Assembly (NCBI RefSeq): GCF_029626235.1
Contig: NZ_JARUBO010000005.1
Span: forward strand, 1,272,501 to 1,336,500
Direction: 5' to 3'
DNA from: Micromonospora sp. WMMD1120
GTDB lineage: Bacteria; Actinomycetota; Actinomycetes; Mycobacteriales; Micromonosporaceae
DNA: 64,000 bases
Part shown: positions 15,931-24,830 of the stretch, piece after piece
Position numbering within the stretch: the first letter of the stretch is position 1
How the letters are laid out: every line of letters starts with the position of its first letter
Position numbers and translations under genes: made by a program
Notes under the pieces: generated by a model
Told to the model about the DNA's origin: nothing
What the model saw: only the letters and a program-made list of their open reading frames with translations
The model's database searches: none

Positions 15931-18900
15931 TCAGGACAGCAGGGCCTCCAGTCGACGATTCACCGCCGCCAGCGTCGCCCGGACCACCGCCTGACGCGGA
16001 TCACCGGCGACCAGCGCGGAGCCGGCCAACTGCTCGACCCAGCCGTCGCAGACGAGCAGTGCCACCACTGTGGCCACCTCGCAGTTGCCGAACGGCACCA
16101 CCGCCGCGTGCTCGACGAAGCACCGCCCGCGCTCGGCGTTGTCGGTGCCGCGCAGCAACTCGTCCACCGCCGCGGCGGCCGCCACCGCGCAGAGGCGCAG
16201 CACGTAACCGTCCACCGCCGGGCCGGTCGCGTACCCGGAGGCGCTCTCCCCTCCGGCCAGCAGCCGGACCTCCACGTGTGCGTCCAGGCCGAAGGTGCTG
16301 ACCTGCACGTGGTCGATCACCACACGGGGACCCGGAGCGCCGCCGGTGTCCAGCGGCCGGGACGGCGCCGACTCCGTCGTGGTCACCTGACCACCGGAGT
16401 ACGACGTACCGAGCGTCGCCGGGCTGCCGGTCGCGGCACCGGCCGGCGCCGCCGAGACCGAACCGGGCTCCTCCACCGTCGCGCGACCCCGGTGCGGGGC
16501 GTTCGACCGGCGGCGGCGCGAGCTGTCCGTGCCGGTCCGCTGCTCGGGGGCGGTCGGCGGAGCCTCGACCCGGCCGGCGGACCGACGGGCGGCGTCCGCC
16601 GCGTCGGCCGCACGGATTCCGTCGACGCCGAGCGCCTCCTTGGTGACCCGTTCGGTGGCCCGGATCTCCGCCGCGCGACGGCGAGTCGCCGGCGGTGGCG
16701 TGCTGGGCAGGCCGGGCACGTTCTGCGGGGCGGCGGCCAGGCCCATCCGCTCCTGGAGCAGCCGGGCCACCTGTCGGCTCACCTCGGCCGGGTCGGCGCC
16801 GTCGGCCAGGTCCAGTCGCAGGCTGTGCGCACCGGCCGGCGTACGACGCAGGGCGGCGTCACGGACACCGGCCACCTCCCGGACGGCGTCCAGGATGGCG
16901 TTGACGTCGAATCCCTCGGGGCGTTCCCGTAGCGGCGCCGGCTCGTCGTCGCGCCGCAGGTGGGTGGCGATGCGGGCGAGTTCCGGGGTTTCGGCGGGCG
17001 GCTCCACGCCCGGTGGCTCCGGCACCACCGGCACGTCCGGTTCCGCCGGCACCCGCTGCGGCAACACCGCAGCGCCCTCGGTCGGCTGCACGCCGTCATC
17101 CGACGGGCCCGGCGTCGCTTCGGGGGCGGACCGGCGAGCCGTGTACGCGGACGCCGCCGGCTGCCGCTCCCGACGACCCGGCCCGTACGCGGGCGGAGAG
17201 GGGAACGCCGCGCCGGGGGACGAGGTGGCATCGCTCGAAGACGGCTCGTTCGCCGGGACGGTGGTGTTGGGTGGCTCGCCGGGCACCGGACCGGGCGGCT
17301 CGGGGGCCTCCGGCCGGAGTCGGAACGGTGCGGTCGGCCGGATCTCCGGCCGTGCCGGCCCAGCCGTCTCGCCCCGGTCGCCCCCGCCGGAAGCGCCGGT
17401 CGACCGACTGGCCGGCCAGGACGGACGTTCCACGGGAGTCGGCGGTATCCGCCCCTCCGACCAGTCCGGCCGGTCGGCGCGGGAACTGCTCGCCGTCGGC
17501 GGGGCGCCGGTCCACGAGGAACGGTCCACCACCAGCGGCGGGCTCGCCGGAGCCGGTGGCGCTTCGGCCAGCGCGGGAGGTGGCCCGGCCGGCGCAGGGG
17601 GTGGCGCGTCGTCCGACGGTGCCACCTCCGGCGCTGTCGGGACGGGCGCCCAGGAGGATCGCGCCGACGGGGAACCGCCCGGCACCGGGTCGGGCCCCTG
17701 CGCCCAGGACGGTCGTACCGGTGGAACGCTCGTCGCCGTCTCGGACCCACCGGCCCAGGACGGCCGCGCCGGCGGCGCGCTGGTGGGCTCCCGGTCGGCC
17801 CCGGCGGACCAGGACGGGAGGCCGGCCGCGTGTCCGCTCGTCGCGCCGGGCCCGGCCCAGGACGGGCGCTCGGCGGGCGGACCGCTGGTCGGCGCCGCAC
17901 CACCCGCCCACGACGGACGCTCAGCCGGCGGACCGCTGGTCGGCGCCGCACCACCCGCCCACGACGGACGCTCAGCCGGCGGACCGCTGGTCGGCTCGCC
18001 GGGCCGGCCGGTCGCGGTCTCCGAGCCGGACTCGGCGCGGGCGGGGTCGTAGGAGCGGGGTCGCTCGACGCGCACCGGCTCGTACGGGCGGGGCGACTCG
18101 GCGCGCACCGGCTCGTACGGCTGGTGCGGCTCGGCCACCCAGCCCGGCGCGGGCTCGTCCTCAGACGGTGGGCCGACCGGCTCGTCCCGCTGCTGGGACC
18201 AGGGCGGTGCCCAACCGCCACCCCAGCTCGAACGGTTCCAGCTCGGCTCCGACCAGTCCGGGTCACCCGCCGCCGGCTCGCCGGCCCGGTGCGGCTCGCC
18301 GGCCCGGTGCGGCTCCGCCGGTCGGGACCTGTCGGCGGCGTGACCCGGTTCGGGCTCGCCGGAGTGCCCGGCCGGACCCGAGGCCGCCGCGCTCTGCTCC
18401 GGTGGGAGCGGGTCCTGCCAGTTGTGGGACCCGGCCGAGATGTCGTCGGCGGCCGACCGCTCACCGGTCGGGGCGTGGAATCCGGGCGGCACCTCGAAGC
18501 CCGACGCGGCGGTGCCGACGGGCGGCACCTGGACGGCCGGCGGCGCCGAGGTGGGCGGACCGGGTTCGGCCCAGCGGGCCCGGTGAGCGGCGGCCGGATC
18601 GACGGTGGACTGTGGGGGGCGAGCCGGGTCGGGTTCGCCGGCCCCCTGCTCGGCCGTGGGCGCGGGCCGCTGGGCGGGCACCACGAGCCGTTCGCCGGCC
18701 GCGCTGGGGCGGCCCTCGGCGGGCGCTCCGGGCGGTGCGCTCACCGGGGTGGGGCGGCCGGCCGGCGGTTCCAGGCCGGGATGACGGACGCCGTTGACCG
18801 CGTCCGGGTGGTGCGCGCCGTTGACCGCGTCCGGGTGGTGCGCGCCGTTGGCGTGCTGTCCGTTGGCCCGGGTCGGCGCGTCAGTGTCACCCGCGCCTCC

Positions 18901-19134
18901 GACCAGCGGCGACGGTAGGTCGCCGTGTCGTTTCGACGAGGTACGCCAGCCCGACGCCGGGTCCGGCTGCCAGCGCGGCGCCTCGTCCCGGGGGTCGTCG
19001 CGATCGGCGGCTCGGGGCCACCCACCCGCCGGGGGCGCCCACCCACTGCCGGGACGGCCCGGGTCGTCGTGCCGACCCGCTTCGTCACCGTGCTCTCCCG
19101 GGGTGGCGGCTCCGGGTTGCCCTGATTCACTCAC
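15931..19134 (-). CDS. giant proline-rich repeat protein with a conserved-looking C-terminal domain
   Basis: The protein has 1,067 residues, starting at GTG 19134 (MSESGQPGAATPGEHGDE) behind AAGGAG. About residues 1-730 are low complexity (Pro, Ala, Gly, Ser, Glu) with repeated RPSWAG-type units. These include perfect 17-residue copies (GPPAERPSWAGGAAPTS) and 9-residue GAHHPDAVN copies. Around 740-830 there is a short folded segment (FDVNAILDAVREVAGVRDAA). About 930-1067 is a compact domain without visible membrane segments (RVVIDHVQVSTFGLDAHVEVRL ... AAVNRRLEALLS). There is no signal peptide, so it should be cytosolic. Function unknown; a scaffold or envelope-associated role is speculative. 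The mycobacterial locus also has a Thr/Pro-rich protein near here. Confidence 0.8.
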   Translation of the reverse strand: MSESGQPGAATPGEHGDEAGRHDDPGRPGSGWAPPAGGWPRAADRDDPRDEAPRWQPDPASGWRTSSKRHGDLPSPLVGGAGDTDAPTRANGQHANGAHHPDAVNGAHHPDAVNGVRHPGLEPPAGRPTPVSAPPGAPAEGRPSAAGERLVVPAQRPAPTAEQGAGEPDPARPPQSTVDPAAAHRARWAEPGPPTSAPPAVQVPPVGTAASGFEVPPGFHAPTGERSAADDISAGSHNWQDPLPPEQSAAASGPAGHSGEPEPGHAADRSRPAEPHRAGEPHRAGEPAAGDPDWSEPSWNRSSWGGGWAPPWSQQRDEPVGPPSEDEPAPGWVAEPHQPYEPVRAESPRPYEPVRVERPRSYDPARAESGSETATGRPGEPTSGPPAERPSWAGGAAPTSGPPAERPSWAGGAAPTSGPPAERPSWAGPGATSGHAAGLPSWSAGADREPTSAPPARPSWAGGSETATSVPPVRPSWAQGPDPVPGGSPSARSSWAPVPTAPEVAPSDDAPPPAPAGPPPALAEAPPAPASPPLVVDRSSWTGAPPTASSSRADRPDWSEGRIPPTPVERPSWPASRSTGASGGGDRGETAGPARPEIRPTAPFRLRPEAPEPPGPVPGEPPNTTVPANEPSSSDATSSPGAAFPSPPAYGPGRRERQPAASAYTARRSAPEATPGPSDDGVQPTEGAAVLPQRVPAEPDVPVVPEPPGVEPPAETPELARIATHLRRDDEPAPLRERPEGFDVNAILDAVREVAGVRDAALRRTPAGAHSLRLDLADGADPAEVSRQVARLLQERMGLAAAPQNVPGLPSTPPPATRRRAAEIRATERVTKEALGVDGIRAADAADAARRSAGRVEAPPTAPEQRTGTDSSRRRRSNAPHRGRATVEEPGSVSAAPAGAATGSPATLGTSYSGGQVTTTESAPSRPLDTGGAPGPRVVIDHVQVSTFGLDAHVEVRLLAGGESASGYATGPAVDGYVLRLCAVAAAAAVDELLRGTDNAERGRCFVEHAAVVPFGNCEVATVVALLVCDGWVEQLAGSALVAGDPRQAVVRATLAAVNRRLEALLS
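17879..17995 (-). repeat. 51-bp coding tandem repeat
   Basis: Two perfect 51-bp units start at 17879 and 17930, with a third partial unit from 17981. They encode GPPAERPSWAGGAAPTS in the proline-rich protein. Identity at the DNA level implies recent duplication or gene conversion. Confidence 0.9.
18789..18850 (-). repeat. 27-bp coding tandem repeat
   Basis: A 27-bp unit encoding GAHHPDAVN occurs twice in perfect tandem, with a degenerate third copy (GVRHPG) at one side. Confidence 0.85.
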
Positions 19135-19283
19135 CGCGCGCTCCTTGGTCGCCCTCGCTGAGGCTACCGTGTGCCGAGAGTGGCGATAAGTTACAGCGGC
19201 GGGCCATTTCCACGACGGGGGTCACGGGCTTTGCCCGGTCTGGGGGGAAAATGCCGGCTCGTACGGAGAACTCGGAGGATTCC

Positions 19284-19922
19284 ATGACCGCTGCGGGGAA
19301 CGGCGCGCAGACCGCTGGCCGGCCCACCCGCCTGCCTCGCTCCGCGCGTCGCAAGCAGCTTCTCGCTGCAGCGCAGGAAGTGTTTGTCGCCCAGGGCTAC
19401 CACGCCGCCGCGATGGACGACATCGCCGAGCGGGCCGGGGTCTCGAAGCCGGTGCTGTACCAACACTTCCCCGGCAAGATGGACCTCTACCTGGCGCTGC
19501 TCGACACGCATTGTGACGCAATCGTCGCCAAGGTGCACGAGGCGATGCGCAGCACCAGCGACAACAAGGAGCGGGTGAGCGCGTCCGTACGGGCGTACTT
19601 CGACTTCGTCGACCACGAGAGCGAGGCGTTCCGCCTCGTCTTCGAGTCGGATCTGCGCAACGACCCGGCGGTGCGTCAGCGGGTGGAGCGGGTCGAGCAG
19701 GGCTGCATCGCGGCGATCACCGACACCATCATCTCCGACACCGGAGTGAGCCGGTCGCACGCCGAGCTGCTCGCCTCCGGGCTGGTCGGCGCGGCGGAGA
19801 GCGCCGCGCAGTTCTGGCTGGCCGGCGGCCGCCAGGTGCCCAAGGCCGAGGCCGAGGCGTTGGTGGCCGCGCTGTCGTGGCGGGGCATCGCGAGCTTCCC
19901 GCTGCAAGGTGAGTCAGCCTGA
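19284..19922 (+). CDS. TetR/AcrR-family transcriptional regulator
   Basis: The protein has 212 residues. The N-terminal helix-turn-helix is RRKQLLAAAQEVFVAQGYHAAAMDDIAERAGVSKPVLYQHFPGKMDLY, about residues 23-70, followed by an all-helical ligand-binding half. The start is ATG 19284 after GGAGGA at 19274-19279; an in-frame start at 19251 is possible. It is divergent from the proline-rich gene across about 150 bases and is followed by the DUF3107 gene after 64 bases. The TetR-DUF3107 pair is conserved in actinobacteria (in M. tuberculosis Rv3208 and Rv3208A, from memory). Confidence 0.9.
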   Translation: MTAAGNGAQTAGRPTRLPRSARRKQLLAAAQEVFVAQGYHAAAMDDIAERAGVSKPVLYQHFPGKMDLYLALLDTHCDAIVAKVHEAMRSTSDNKERVSASVRAYFDFVDHESEAFRLVFESDLRNDPAVRQRVERVEQGCIAAITDTIISDTGVSRSHAELLASGLVGAAESAAQFWLAGGRQVPKAEAEALVAALSWRGIASFPLQGESA

Positions 19923-19986
19923 CCGCCGGGCCCGTGATCGGATAGCCTTCGCAGGGCGGTTCTTTCGCCCCAGTTGAGGAGGCACA

Positions 19987-20214
19987 GTGGAGGTCAAGAT
20001 CGGCGTGCAGTACGCGCCGCGCGAGCTGGTACTGGACAGCGCGCAGTCGCCGGCCGAGATCGAGCAGATCGTGACCGACGCCTTCGCCGGCAACGGCGGC
20101 ACGCTCTCCCTGACCGACGAGAAGGGCCGGCGGGTCATCGTTCCCGTCGAGAAGGTCGCCTACGTCGAGATCGCCGAGGCGTCGCCCCGGGCGGTCGGTT
20201 TCACCGTCCGCTGA
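19987..20214 (+). CDS. DUF3107 small protein
   Basis: The protein has 75 residues (MEVKIGVQYAPRELVLDSAQ ... AVGFTVR) of the actinobacterial DUF3107 family, similar to mycobacterial TB9.4. It is a small soluble protein with no known biochemical role. GTG 19987 follows GAGGAGG. It lies just downstream of the TetR regulator, in the same order as in mycobacteria. Confidence 0.85.
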   Translation: MEVKIGVQYAPRELVLDSAQSPAEIEQIVTDAFAGNGGTLSLTDEKGRRVIVPVEKVAYVEIAEASPRAVGFTVR

Positions 20215-20226
20215 GCGGTCCGGCCG

Positions 20227-20261
20227 CTGCGGCAGGTCGGCGTCGAGCCCACCTGCCGCAG
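20227..20261. terminator. bidirectional hairpin
   Basis: An 11-bp perfect stem CTGCGGCAGGT (20227-20237) pairs with 20251-20261, between the convergent DUF3107 and ferritin-like genes. Confidence 0.7.
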
Positions 20262-20283
20262 GCCGGCACCGACCGTCGGGCGG

Positions 20284-20925
20284 TCAGTTGTTCAGCCCGG
20301 CGGCGGCCATCCGCGCGGTGTGCGCGCTGGTCAACCGTCCGAACAGCCCCGGCACGTCGACCCGGCCGTCCCGCGCGATCAGCGCGGTGAGTGTGGCCCG
20401 CTCGGCGGCGACCCGCCCGGCCTGCGACAACGCCTCCCCGACCAGCCGCCGCGCCCACATCGACAGCCGACCGGCCACCCGTGGATCGTTCGCGACGGCC
20501 TCCCGGATCTCCGTCGCGGCGAAGTCCGCGTACCGGGTGTCGTGCAACACCTCCAGGACCAACGTCCGGTCCGGCTCCTCCAGCGCTCCGGCGATCTCGC
20601 GGACGAAGTCGTCGGTGATGGCGTCGCCCACGTACGCCTTGGTGACGACCTCCGCCCAGTCCCGCGGCTCGGTCGAGTCGTGGTACGCCTGCAACGGCTC
20701 GACGTACGGCGTCATGGCGTCCGCCGGCACCACGCCCAACGCGGTGAGCCGGTCGGCGAGACGTCGGTAGTTGGCGATCCCGGCCCCGGCCATCTCGCTC
20801 AGCGCGGCTCGGCGGCGCAGGTCAGGGGCGAGCCGGGCGTCGCCGGCCATCCGCTCGAAGGCGAGCAGCTCACCGGAGGCGACCAGGCCCAACAGGTCGA
20901 CGACGGCGGAACCGGGGGCGGACAC
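20284..20925 (-). CDS. ferritin-like-fold protein (MiaE-like helical bundle)
   Basis: The protein has 213 residues, almost all helical. It resembles the actinobacterial ferritin-like-fold proteins found beside rhlE (mycobacterial Rv3210c position). The bundle shows acidic residues at iron-ligand-like spacing: SGELLAFERMAGD, LSEMAG, and EVLHDTRYADFAATE. Diiron binding is plausible but not certain, because a full set of paired E..EH motifs is not evident. GTG 20925 is the start. It is convergent with DUF3107 and divergent from rhlE. Confidence 0.65.
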   Translation of the reverse strand: MSAPGSAVVDLLGLVASGELLAFERMAGDARLAPDLRRRAALSEMAGAGIANYRRLADRLTALGVVPADAMTPYVEPLQAYHDSTEPRDWAEVVTKAYVGDAITDDFVREIAGALEEPDRTLVLEVLHDTRYADFAATEIREAVANDPRVAGRLSMWARRLVGEALSQAGRVAAERATLTALIARDGRVDVPGLFGRLTSAHTARMAAAGLNN

Positions 20926-21231
20926 GAGCGCAGGCTACCGCGCCGACCAGGTCGCCCGGCGTCCCAGACGATCACCACATCTTTGTGACCTGGATCACTT
21001 CTACTTGCCCCGGGCGCCAGTCGGCCGGCGGGGAATCGGGACGGGAGGGCGCCTGTTCAGGTAACATGGAGCAGTTGCCGTGGGCGCCGATCTGATCGAA
21101 GCTCAGCCCGCGGAGCGCGTGCGGCCCGGTCCGGCCTGGCAGTCTGCCCGCCGACCGTGTGGCCCGCGTCATACCGAACGCGCCCTGAGGACATGACGGG
21201 CGCACCCACGAGAGGGCACCCCCAGATCCAG
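20926..21231. promoter_or_regulatory. intergenic region between the ferritin-like gene and rhlE
   Basis: About 306 bases separate these divergent genes and must hold both promoters. A TAACAT at 21062-21067 could be a -10 element for rhlE, but no convincing -35 lies at the right distance. In-frame starts at 21157 and 21193 could extend RhlE into this region. No small gene is supported. Confidence 0.35.
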
Positions 21232-22899
21232 ATGAGCGAGTTGACTCACGATATGACGGGCGGCCAGGAGCTGGCCCCCACCGCCCCGGTCCGACCGGAG
21301 GCACCCACGTTCGCCGAGCTCGGCGCCCGCGCCGAGACCGTCGAGGCCCTGGCCGCGGCCGGCATCACCCGCGCCTTCGCCATCCAGGAGTACGCGATCC
21401 CGATCGCGCTGCGCGGCGTCGACCTGATCGGTCAGGCGCCCACCGGCACCGGCAAGACCCTCGGCTTCGGCGTACCCCTGCTCGACCGGGTCTTCGCCCC
21501 GGCCGAGGGCGGCGACGGCGTGCCCCAGGCGCTTGTCGTCGTACCCACCCGCGAGCTGGGCATCCAGGTCGCCAAGGACCTGGCCGCCGCCGGCCGGACG
21601 CGCGGCGTCCGGGTGCTGCCGATCTACGGCGGCGTGGCGTACGAGCCGCAGATCGACGCGCTGCGCAAGGGCGTCGAGATCCTCGTCGGCACCCCGGGCC
21701 GGCTGATGGACCTGCAGAAGCAGAAGCACCTCCGCCTGGACCGGGTGCACGCGCTCGTCCTCGACGAGGCCGACCGCATGCTCGACCTGGGCTTCCTCGA
21801 CGACGTCGAGAAGATCCTGGCGATGCTTCCGGAGGACCGCCAGACGATGCTCTTCTCGGCCACCATGCCGGACCCGATCGTCACCCTGTCCCGGCGCTTC
21901 CTGCGCCAGCCGATGACGATCCACGCCGGGCACACCGCCGAGACCGGCCCCTCGCCGCAGACCCAGCAGCTCGTCTACCGCACCCACTCGATGAACAAGC
22001 TCGAGGTGGTGGCACGCATCCTCCAGGCGGAGGGGCGTGGGCTGACCATGATCTTCACGCGGACCAAGCGGGCCGCCGACCGGGTCGCCGAGGACCTCGA
22101 CTTCCGCGGCTTCGCGGTCGCCGCGGTGCACGGCGACCTCGGCCAGGGCGCTCGCGAGCGGGCCCTGCGGGCCTTCCGGGCCGGCAAGATCGACATCCTG
22201 GTCGCCACCGACGTGGCGGCCCGCGGGTTGGACGTCACCGGCGTCACCCATGTCATCAACTACGACTGCCCGGAAGACCAGGACACCTACACGCACCGCA
22301 TCGGTCGTACCGGCCGGGCCGGCGCGACGGGTGTCGCGGTGACCTTCGTCGACTGGGACGACATGCCGCGCTGGCGGATCATCGACAAGACCCTCGGCCT
22401 GGAGATGCCGGAGCCGCCGGAGACGTACCACACGTCGCCGCACCTCTACACCGACCTGCACATCTCCACCGAGGTCACCGGCACGCTGCCCACCGCCGAG
22501 CGCACCCGGGCCGGCCTGTCCGCCGAGATCGAGGAGGACCTGGGTGGGACGAGCCGGTCGCGCCGGGGCGACGGCGGTGGCCGGGGTTCCCGTCGCGGTG
22601 GCGAGCGCCGTGGCCGGGGCGAGGGTCGCCGCGACCGTTCCGCCGCCGGCACGCCGGCCGACGCCGCCGCACCCTCGGCCGATGCCGAGGAGGAGGGCAC
22701 CCGTACCCCTCGCCGTCGGCGTCGTCGCCGGGGCGGCGAGGTGGTCGCGGGCGAGACCACCGCGGTGATCTCCGCCGACAGCGGTCCCACCGAGCCGGCC
22801 GCGACCTCCGACGGCGAACCGGCCAAGCCGCGCCGCCGCCGGCGCCGCCGTGGTGGCGGTTCCGGCGCGGGTACGCCGGCCGAGGCGACCGCAGACTGA
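21232..22899 (+). CDS. rhlE: DEAD-box ATP-dependent RNA helicase
   Basis: The protein has 555 residues. RecA-like core 1 has the Q motif (AIQEYAIPIAL), Walker A APTGTGKT, PTRELGIQV, TPGRLMD, DEADRMLDLGF and SATMP. Core 2 has VAAVHGDLGQGARERAL, TDVAARGLDV and HRIGRTGRAG. The C-terminal 140 residues are Arg/Gly-rich (GGGRGSRRGGERRGRGEG; two RRRRRRRGG-like clusters), typical of RNA-binding tails. ATG 21232 (MSELTHDMTGG) is chosen; 21193 and 21253 are alternatives. A terminator hairpin follows at 22915. It probably acts in RNA remodelling or degradation. Confidence 0.95.
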   Translation: MSELTHDMTGGQELAPTAPVRPEAPTFAELGARAETVEALAAAGITRAFAIQEYAIPIALRGVDLIGQAPTGTGKTLGFGVPLLDRVFAPAEGGDGVPQALVVVPTRELGIQVAKDLAAAGRTRGVRVLPIYGGVAYEPQIDALRKGVEILVGTPGRLMDLQKQKHLRLDRVHALVLDEADRMLDLGFLDDVEKILAMLPEDRQTMLFSATMPDPIVTLSRRFLRQPMTIHAGHTAETGPSPQTQQLVYRTHSMNKLEVVARILQAEGRGLTMIFTRTKRAADRVAEDLDFRGFAVAAVHGDLGQGARERALRAFRAGKIDILVATDVAARGLDVTGVTHVINYDCPEDQDTYTHRIGRTGRAGATGVAVTFVDWDDMPRWRIIDKTLGLEMPEPPETYHTSPHLYTDLHISTEVTGTLPTAERTRAGLSAEIEEDLGGTSRSRRGDGGGRGSRRGGERRGRGEGRRDRSAAGTPADAAAPSADAEEEGTRTPRRRRRRRGGEVVAGETTAVISADSGPTEPAATSDGEPAKPRRRRRRRGGGSGAGTPAEATAD

Positions 22900-22914
22900 C
22901 GAGCACCACCTCTG

Positions 22915-22951
22915 ACATCCCCCGGACCGCCGCTCGCGGTACGGGGGATGT
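22915..22951 (+). terminator. rho-independent terminator of rhlE
   Basis: A perfect 10-bp stem ACATCCCCCG (22915-22924) pairs with 22942-22951 and is followed by TCCCTTCTCC, a pyrimidine-rich tail. Confidence 0.75.
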
Positions 22952-22990
22952 TCCCTTCTCCCCACCGCACCTGCTGCCGAAGATGGAACG

Positions 22991-24133
22991 ATGCCGCAAC
23001 CACTGGACGCCGCCCTGACCGAGGTTCGGGCGTTACTGCTCGACCCCACGCTGACCCGTGCGGTCGCCGCCGGACGCCGCAGAGGGCGGCGCCCCACGGT
23101 GGTCCGGGCCGAGCTGCGGCCGGTGACGCTGAAGGCCGGTCCCCGACTCCAGATCGCCACGTCCGACGGCAGCCGGCCGTACACCCGCAACGTGGCTCCC
23201 GGCGCGGAGGCGGCGGGGGCGGTCGACGAGCTGCTGGCCGAGCCGTTCGGCAACTGGCACGTCGAGACGGCGGACGCGACGCTGCAACTGCGGGTGACCA
23301 AGTCCGGCGAGGCACAGGTGCACCGGGCCGCGACGTCCCGACCGGTGGCGAGTCCGGGCGGCAACGACCGGACGAAGGACTACCTGCTCGACCCCGGTGA
23401 CCCGATCTTCGCCGAGATCGGCGGCTCGGCGGCCAAGCGCCGGCAGGTGGACGCGTTCCTGCGCGCCCTGGCCGCGACCCTGCCCGACGAGCTGACCGGT
23501 CCGTTGCGGGTTGTCGATCTGGGCTGCGGCAACGCCTACCTGACGTTCGCTGCCTACCGCTACCTCACCGGTCGGGGGCTCGACGTCCAACTCGTCGGCG
23601 TCGACGTCCGGGAGGACCAGCGGCGGCGCAACACCGAGCTGGCACAGCGGCTGGGCTGGGCCGACTCCATCAGCTTCGTGGCCGGCACGATCGCCGACGC
23701 CGTCGTCGACCCCGCGCCCGACCTGGTGCTGGCGCTGCACGCCTGCGACACCGCCACGGACGAGGCGCTGGCCCGGGCGGTGCGCTGGAACGCCCGGTGG
23801 GTGCTGGCCGCGCCGTGCTGTCACCACGACCTGGCGAAGCAGCTACGCGCCCACCCCGCCCCCGCACCGTACGAGTTGCTGACCCGGCAGGGCATCCTGC
23901 GCGAACGCTTCGCCGACGTGCTCACCGACGCGCTGCGCGCCGGTCTGCTGCGGCTGCACGGGTACCGCGCCGAGGTGGTCGAGTTCGTCGACTCGCAGCA
24001 CACGCCGCGGAACCTGCTGATCCGCGCCCGCCGCACCGGCAGCGCGGCGACCGAGTCACAGCGTACGGAGTACCGCGAGCTGGTGGACCAGTGGCGGGTC
24101 ACGCCCCGGCTGGAAACCCTGCTGGCGCCCTAA
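22991..24133 (+). CDS. class I SAM-dependent methyltransferase (RNA methyltransferase-like)
   Basis: The protein has 380 residues. The N-terminal 130 residues have no recognised motif. The Rossmann SAM-binding loop is VVDLGCGNAYLTFAAYRYL, followed by QLVGVDVREDQ, VLALHACDTATDEALA and AAPCCHHDL. LHACD.ATD and PCCH match a family of predicted RNA methyltransferases (METTL25/GSTCD-type). ATG 22991 lies after the rhlE terminator. Its stop overlaps the stop of the convergent membrane-protein gene by two bases. The target is unknown. Confidence 0.8.
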   Translation: MPQPLDAALTEVRALLLDPTLTRAVAAGRRRGRRPTVVRAELRPVTLKAGPRLQIATSDGSRPYTRNVAPGAEAAGAVDELLAEPFGNWHVETADATLQLRVTKSGEAQVHRAATSRPVASPGGNDRTKDYLLDPGDPIFAEIGGSAAKRRQVDAFLRALAATLPDELTGPLRVVDLGCGNAYLTFAAYRYLTGRGLDVQLVGVDVREDQRRRNTELAQRLGWADSISFVAGTIADAVVDPAPDLVLALHACDTATDEALARAVRWNARWVLAAPCCHHDLAKQLRAHPAPAPYELLTRQGILRERFADVLTDALRAGLLRLHGYRAEVVEFVDSQHTPRNLLIRARRTGSAATESQRTEYRELVDQWRVTPRLETLLAP

Positions 24134-24585
24134 CGGCGACGGTCCGCGTTGCCACCCCGGTCGCGGACGCCGCTGCGCTCGATGCTCCGATCCAGGACCG
24201 ACACCCGCTCCGCGCCCGGCCGCTGACCCACCCACTCGTCGTCGCTCGACACGGTCGGGAAGGGTACGACCTTGCCCGTGCTCTCCGCGTTGCCGGCCGC
24301 CGTGAACGCGTTCCAGGAGATGTCGACGAGCAGCTTCTTCACCTCGCTGTGCCGGATGGCGGCGTTGCGCTGCAACGCCATCCGGGCACCGAGCACGACA
24401 CCGACCAGCGTGGTGGTGCCGGCGCCGGTCGCCGCCAGCACCTGAAGGCCGGTCGCCGAGTCGGTGCGGAGCACCAGGATCAGCAACCAGATCCAGAACG
24501 CGGCGGCGAAGACGGCGGCCTTGGCGACGAAGAAGAGGCTCACCGCACCGGGCTGGTACGGCTGGGGGCGGCTCGAGTCGGCCAT
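24130..24585 (-). CDS. small two-segment membrane protein
   Basis: The protein has 151 residues. Two hydrophobic segments (about 15-42 and 47-68) are followed by a soluble C-terminal tail of about 80 residues rich in charge. ATG 24585 follows GAGGAG, an excellent RBS, which trims an upstream open stretch. The stop codon (24130-24132) overlaps the stop of the methyltransferase gene on the other strand. It is divergent from the HTH regulator at 24831. No recognised domain. Confidence 0.7.
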   Translation of the reverse strand: MADSSRPQPYQPGAVSLFFVAKAAVFAAAFWIWLLILVLRTDSATGLQVLAATGAGTTTLVGVVLGARMALQRNAAIRHSEVKKLLVDISWNAFTAAGNAESTGKVVPFPTVSSDDEWVGQRPGAERVSVLDRSIERSGVRDRGGNADRRR

Positions 24586-24830
24586 GGTGCTCCTCGGCGG
24601 TGGTCCGGTCGGACACGCAGGCACCCGTTGCCTGCCGGGACGGGCACCGAGCTTAGTGGAAGAACGACGTTGATCGCTCGATGCAACTTTCGATCTGCAA
24701 CAGGAGAACCTCAGAGAAGTCTCATTCATGGGACAGATTGTGCGGTCAGTCAGTTGTTTGCGGCCCTCGGCGTACTACCCTCGGAAGGCGCATCGTCCCG
24801 GTGCTCCGCGGGGAGGGAAGACACACAGGG

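Noticed and set aside
17879..17995. Possible mobile or CRISPR-like repeat
   Set aside because: The 51-bp units are in frame and encode a regular peptide repeat of the proline-rich protein.
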